NCBI RefSeq assembly: GCF_900107395.1
Contig: NZ_FNPW01000012.1
Location: 1-64,000, forward strand
Direction of reading: 5' to 3'
Origin: Pseudomonas sp. NFIX28
Lineage (GTDB): Bacteria; Pseudomonadota; Gammaproteobacteria; Pseudomonadales; Pseudomonadaceae
DNA: 64,000 bases
In this document: piece after piece, positions 60,329-64,000 of the stretch
Layout: the number at the start of each line of letters is the position of its first letter
Numbering within the stretch: position 1 is the stretch's first letter
Made by a program: the position numbers and the translations under genes
The notes under the pieces: model-generated
What the model was told of the DNA's origin: nothing
The model's database searches: none
The model's input: only the letters and a program-made list of their open reading frames with translations

Positions 60329-62554
60329 ATGCCCACCCGCTCGAAGATCATCTATACCTTCACCGACGAAGCCCCCGCCCTCGCCACCTACTCGCTGCTA
60401 CCTATCGTCGAAGCCTTCACCGCTTCCGCTGATATTGCCGTGGAAACCCGCGACATCTCTCTCGCAGGGCGTATTCTTGCCAGCTTCCCGGAGCTGCTGG
60501 GCGACAAAGCCGTACCGGACCACCTGGCCGAGCTGGGCGACCTGGCCGTAACCCCTGAAGCCAACATCATCAAACTGCCGAACATCAGTGCTTCGGCGCC
60601 ACAGCTTCAGGCCGCGATCAAAGAGCTGCAAGCCAAGGGCTACGCCCTGCCGGACTATCCGGAAACCGTGACCAGCGACGCCGACAAAGACGCCAAGGCG
60701 CGCTACGACAAGGTCAAGGGCAGCGCCGTGAACCCGGTCCTGCGTGAAGGCAACTCCGACCGCCGCGCTCCGCTGTCGGTCAAGAACTACGCGCGCAAGC
60801 ACCCGCACAAAATGGGCGCCTGGGCCAAAGACTCCAAGTCCCACGTTGCTCACATGAGCCAGGGCGATTTCTACGGCAGCGAAAAAGCCGCCCTGATCGA
60901 CGCCCAGGACAGCGTGAAAATCGAGCTGATCGCTCAAGACGGTAGCGCTACCGTCCTGAAGGAAAAAACCGCCGTACAAGCCGGCGAGATCCTCGATTGC
61001 GCAGTCATGAGCAAGAAGGCGCTGCGTGCCTTTGTCGCCGCCCAGATCGAAGACGCCAAGAAGCAAGGCGTACTGCTGTCGGTGCACCTGAAAGCCACCA
61101 TGATGAAGGTTTCCGACCCGATCATGTTCGGCCAGATCGTTGCCGAGTTCTATCAGGACGCCCTGAGCAAGCACGCCGACGTGCTGAGCCAGATCGGCTT
61201 CAACCTGAACAACGGCATCGGCGACCTGTACGCCCGCATCAAGGCCCTGCCGGCCGAGCAGCAAGCGCAGATCGAAGCCGACATCCAGGCCGTCTACGCC
61301 GTGCGCCCTGCACTGGCCATGGTCAACTCCGACAAAGGCATCACCAACCTGCACGTGCCGAGCGACGTGATCGTCGACGCCTCGATGCCAGCCATGATCC
61401 GTGACTCCGGCAAGATGTGGGGCACCGACGGCCAGCTGCACGACACCAAGGCACTGATCCCGGACCGCTGCTACGCCACCATCTACCAGGCAGTGATCGA
61501 AGACTGCAAGGCCAACGGCGCCTTCGACCCAACCACCATGGGCAGCGTGCCGAACGTTGGCCTGATGGCGAAGAAAGCCGAAGAGTACGGCTCCCACGAC
61601 AAGACCTTCCAGATCAAGGCTGACGGCGTCGTACGCGTCACCGACAGCAAGGGCAACCTGCTGCTGGAGCAGGCCGTCGAAGCCGGCGACATCTTCCGCA
61701 TGTGCCAGACCAAGGACGCGCCAATCCAGGACTGGGTCAAGCTGGCCGTCAACCGCGCTCGCGCCAGCAGCACGCCAGCGATTTTCTGGCTGGACCCAAT
61801 GCGCGCCCACGACGGCGTGATGATCGAGAAGGTCCAGGCATACCTGAAGGATCACGACACCGCCGGCCTGGACATCCGCGTGATGTCGCCAGTCGATGCC
61901 ATGAAGTTCACCCTAGCCCGCACCCGCGAAGGCAAGGACACCATCTCCGTCACCGGCAACGTGCTGCGCGATTACCTGACCGACCTGTTCCCGATCATGG
62001 AGCTGGGCACCAGCGCCAAGATGCTGTCGATCGTACCGCTGATGAACGGCGGCGGCCTGTTCGAAACCGGCGCCGGCGGTTCGGCTCCGAAGCACGTACA
62101 GCAACTGCTGGAAGAGAACTTCCTGCGCTGGGACTCCCTGGGCGAGTTCCTGGCCCTGGCCGCTTCCCTGGAGCACCTGGGCAATACCTACAACAACCCG
62201 AAAGCGCTGGTATTGGCCAAGACCCTCGACCAGGCAACCGGTCAGTTCCTGGACAACAACAAGTCGCCGTCGCGCAAAGTCGGCAACATCGACAACCGCG
62301 GCAGCCACTTCTACCTGGCGCTGTACTGGGCCCAGGCCCTGGCCGCCCAGACTGAAGATGCCGCCCTGCAAGCGCAGTTCAGCACCCTGGCCAAGACCCT
62401 GACCGAGAACGAGGCGACCATCGTTGCCGAACTCAACGGCGTGCAGGGCAAGCCAGTGGATATCGGCGGCTACTACAGCGCCAACCCTGAGCTGGTGAGC
62501 AAGGCCATGCGCCCAAGCGCCACGCTCAACGCGGCTATCGCTGCGCTGGTTTAA
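60329..62554 (+). CDS. idh: NADP-dependent isocitrate dehydrogenase, monomeric type
   Basis: A 741-residue monomeric isozyme that shares no simple sequence similarity with the dimeric one. Family segments: KIIYTFTDEAPALATYSLLP, NSDRRAPLSVKNYARKHPHKMG, VSDPIMFGQIV, MVNSDKGITNLHVPSDVIVDASMP and ETGAGGSAPKHVQQ. The start at MPTRSKIIY matches the known N-terminus and length. Both isozymes side by side are typical of Pseudomonas; flux at the glyoxylate branch is shared between them. Confidence 0.95.
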   Translation: MPTRSKIIYTFTDEAPALATYSLLPIVEAFTASADIAVETRDISLAGRILASFPELLGDKAVPDHLAELGDLAVTPEANIIKLPNISASAPQLQAAIKELQAKGYALPDYPETVTSDADKDAKARYDKVKGSAVNPVLREGNSDRRAPLSVKNYARKHPHKMGAWAKDSKSHVAHMSQGDFYGSEKAALIDAQDSVKIELIAQDGSATVLKEKTAVQAGEILDCAVMSKKALRAFVAAQIEDAKKQGVLLSVHLKATMMKVSDPIMFGQIVAEFYQDALSKHADVLSQIGFNLNNGIGDLYARIKALPAEQQAQIEADIQAVYAVRPALAMVNSDKGITNLHVPSDVIVDASMPAMIRDSGKMWGTDGQLHDTKALIPDRCYATIYQAVIEDCKANGAFDPTTMGSVPNVGLMAKKAEEYGSHDKTFQIKADGVVRVTDSKGNLLLEQAVEAGDIFRMCQTKDAPIQDWVKLAVNRARASSTPAIFWLDPMRAHDGVMIEKVQAYLKDHDTAGLDIRVMSPVDAMKFTLARTREGKDTISVTGNVLRDYLTDLFPIMELGTSAKMLSIVPLMNGGGLFETGAGGSAPKHVQQLLEENFLRWDSLGEFLALAASLEHLGNTYNNPKALVLAKTLDQATGQFLDNNKSPSRKVGNIDNRGSHFYLALYWAQALAAQTEDAALQAQFSTLAKTLTENEATIVAELNGVQGKPVDIGGYYSANPELVSKAMRPSATLNAAIAALV

Positions 62555-62569
62555 GCAACACAGCTGTTA

Positions 62570-62605
62570 CACAAACCCCGGCCTGGTGCCGGGGTTTGTG
62601 CTTTT
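62570..62605 (+). terminator. Terminator of idh
   Basis: A perfect 13-bp stem (CACAAACCCCGGC / GCCGGGGTTTGTG), 5-base loop, then CTTTTG, 15 bases after the stop. Confidence 0.88.
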
Positions 62606-62618
62606 GGACAACACCTTC

Positions 62619-62711
62619 CCTGCAGGAGCGAAGCTTGCTCGCGATGAAAGCAGCGCGTTTCGCCTGACGCACCGCAGCGCCCCTATCGCGAGCAAGCTTC
62701 GCTCCTGCAGG
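62619..62711. repeat. REP inverted pair upstream of the nudix gene
   Basis: Two perfect 27-base arms (CCTGCAGGAGCGAAGCTTGC, continuing to CTCGCGAT, and its reverse complement) enclose a 39-base spacer. It lies between the idh terminator and the nudix hydrolase. Confidence 0.9.
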
Positions 62712-62761
62712 ACAGCGTTCGCCTTATGATGACCACCCACTCAAGACGGAGCTTTATATAT

Positions 62762-63208
62762 ATGGAATGGCAACCCCACATCACCGTCGCCACCATCGTT
62801 GAGGATCAGGGACGCTTTCTGTTCGTCGAGGAACTCCAGGGCGACCAGGCAGTGTTCAACCAGCCAGCCGGGCACCTGGACCCGCACGAAAGCCTGCTCC
62901 AGGCCGCCGTTCGCGAAACCCTGGAAGAAACCGGCTGGGACATCGAGCTGACTGGCGTGGTCGGCATCTACCTGTACACCGCCCCCAGCAATGGCGTGAC
63001 CTACCAGCGCGTCTGCTTTGCCGGCAAGCCGCTCAGGCATCACCCCGACTATCAACTGGACGATGGCATCATCGGCCCGCGCTGGCTGAGCCGCGACGAG
63101 CTGCTGGCCTTGCGCCCGCAATGGCGCAGCGAGCTGATTATCCGCTGCGTCGACGACTATCTGGCGGGACAACTGCACAGCCTCGAGCTGATCCGTCCGT
63201 CGCTTTAA
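62762..63208 (+). CDS. Nudix hydrolase (NudJ-like)
   Basis: A 148-residue pyrophosphohydrolase. The Nudix box is complete: GHLDPHESLLQAAVRETLEE followed by TGW. The N-terminal strand is MEWQPHITVATIVED. Homologues of the NudJ/phosphatase type sit next to mnmA in many proteobacteria and hydrolyse thiamine or nucleotide pyrophosphates. GGAG stands 10 bases before the ATG; a start 12 codons earlier is less likely. It lies 71 bases ahead of mnmA. Confidence 0.9.
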   Translation: MEWQPHITVATIVEDQGRFLFVEELQGDQAVFNQPAGHLDPHESLLQAAVRETLEETGWDIELTGVVGIYLYTAPSNGVTYQRVCFAGKPLRHHPDYQLDDGIIGPRWLSRDELLALRPQWRSELIIRCVDDYLAGQLHSLELIRPSL

Positions 63209-63279
63209 CCGCAGTTTTAGCCTTGCAGGCCTCAGCCTGTTAGAATCGCGTCCTTTTTCAAGACACCCGTTGAATTCCT

Positions 63280-64000
63280 ATGCGTGATCCAGCCCCTTCT
63301 GACACCCAAAAGAAGCGCGTCATCGTCGGCATGTCCGGCGGCGTGGACTCTTCCGTTTCCGCCCTCCTGCTGATGGAGCAGGGTTACCAGGTGGAAGGCC
63401 TGTTCATGAAGAACTGGGAGGAAGACGACGGAACCGAGTACTGCACCGCCATGGACGACCTCGCGGACGCCCAGGCCGTATGCGACAAGATCGGCATCAA
63501 GCTGCACACCGCCAACTTCGCCGCCGAGTACTGGGACAACGTGTTCGAGCATTTCCTGGCCGAGTACAAGGCCGGCCGCACGCCGAACCCGGACATCCTG
63601 TGCAACCGTGAAATCAAGTTCAAGGCGTTCCTCGACTACGCCATGATGCTCGGCGCCGACCTGATCGCCACCGGCCATTACGTGCGTCGCCGCGACATCG
63701 ACGGCCGCACCGAGCTGCTCAAGGGCCTGGACCCGAACAAGGACCAGAGCTACTTCCTGCACGCCGTCGGCGGCGAGCAGATCGCCAAGACCCTGTTCCC
63801 GGTCGGCGAACTGGAAAAGCCCGAAGTTCGCGCGATTGCCGAGAAGCACGACCTGGCTACCGCCAAGAAGAAGGATTCCACCGGTATCTGCTTTATTGGC
63901 GAACGGCGTTTCAGCGACTTCCTCAAGCAATACCTGCCGGCCCAGCCCGGCGAGATCAAGACCACCGAAGGTGAAGTGATCGGCCGCCATCACGGCCTGA
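63280..64000 (+). CDS. mnmA: tRNA 2-thiouridylase MnmA, N-terminal part (cut by window end)
   Basis: 240 codons are visible. The PP-loop for adenylation is GMSGGVDSSVSALLL. The first catalytic cysteine is in NPDILCNREIKF and the second, which receives persulfide from TusE, is in STGICFIGERRF. It makes 2-thiouridine at position 34 of Lys, Glu and Gln tRNAs. It works with the tusDCBE products encoded at 41-42.4 kb. The C-terminal domains lie outside the window. Confidence 0.96.
   Translation, partial: MRDPAPSDTQKKRVIVGMSGGVDSSVSALLLMEQGYQVEGLFMKNWEEDDGTEYCTAMDDLADAQAVCDKIGIKLHTANFAAEYWDNVFEHFLAEYKAGRTPNPDILCNREIKFKAFLDYAMMLGADLIATGHYVRRRDIDGRTELLKGLDPNKDQSYFLHAVGGEQIAKTLFPVGELEKPEVRAIAEKHDLATAKKKDSTGICFIGERRFSDFLKQYLPAQPGEIKTTEGEVIGRHHGL

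Overview
The window is a gene-dense, GC-rich chromosomal segment of a Pseudomonas, most likely of the P. fluorescens group. The evidence is the right-hand gene order (tusDCBE, cysG-serS-crcB-rarA-lolA-ftsK, trxB-aat-bpt-infA, clpA-clpS, cspD, icd/idh, nudix, mnmA), small families typical of the genus (DUF1652- and DUF6388-like), and the REP palindromes of the GTAGGAGC type. The two halves differ in character: roughly 1-32.4 kb is accessory, and 35.5-64 kb is mostly core.

1-6.5 kb is a type VI secretion cargo module: the 3' end of a vgrG, a DUF4123 adaptor, a 1151-residue VasX-like membrane-active effector, and a two-TM partner that is probably its immunity protein. The start codons overlap the preceding stops. 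It ends in a frameshifted Rhs remnant. 6.5-15.4 kb, all on the minus strand, is a catabolic cluster for a hydrophobic, probably aromatic compound: FAD hydroxylase, TetR, second TetR, extradiol-type VOC dioxygenase, FAH-family hydrolase, acyl-CoA synthetase and FadL-like porin. Two near-identical palindromic operators lie by the second TetR. 15.8-17.2 kb is an AT-richer islet with a lipoprotein, two tiny ORFs and a PixA/AidA inclusion-body protein. 17.3-21.9 kb holds small hypothetical genes and a divergent pair of unrelated L,D-transpeptidase-fold genes.

21.9-31.8 kb is the most interesting part. A receiver-HD-GYP regulator with a degraded HD motif is divergent from five tightly packed genes: receiver-PAS-GGDEF-EAL, receiver-GGDEF-EAL, a di-heme cytochrome c peroxidase-like protein, a membrane histidine kinase and a receiver-histidine kinase. 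Three of the receivers are close paralogues with the same unusual insertion. The two GGDEF-EAL proteins have complementary degeneracy: one keeps only the cyclase motif and the other only the phosphodiesterase motif. The arrangement reads as a redox-linked phosphorelay that controls c-di-GMP, which I do not recognise as a named system.

31.86-32.4 kb is a tandem array of 116-bp REP-containing units with a 232-bp higher-order period. It is followed by a TonB-dependent receptor, an RcnB-like protein, malate:quinone oxidoreductase and several small proteins. From 41 kb the window is housekeeping: tRNA 2-thiouridine sulfur relay (tusDCBE), siroheme synthesis, serine charging, fluoride export, replication-fork maintenance, lipoprotein sorting, chromosome segregation, thioredoxin reduction, the N-degron pathway (aat, bpt, clpS, clpA), two isocitrate dehydrogenases placed head to head, and the start of mnmA. 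MnmA uses the sulfur delivered by the Tus proteins. No rRNA, tRNA, CRISPR array, intact insertion sequence or prophage was seen.
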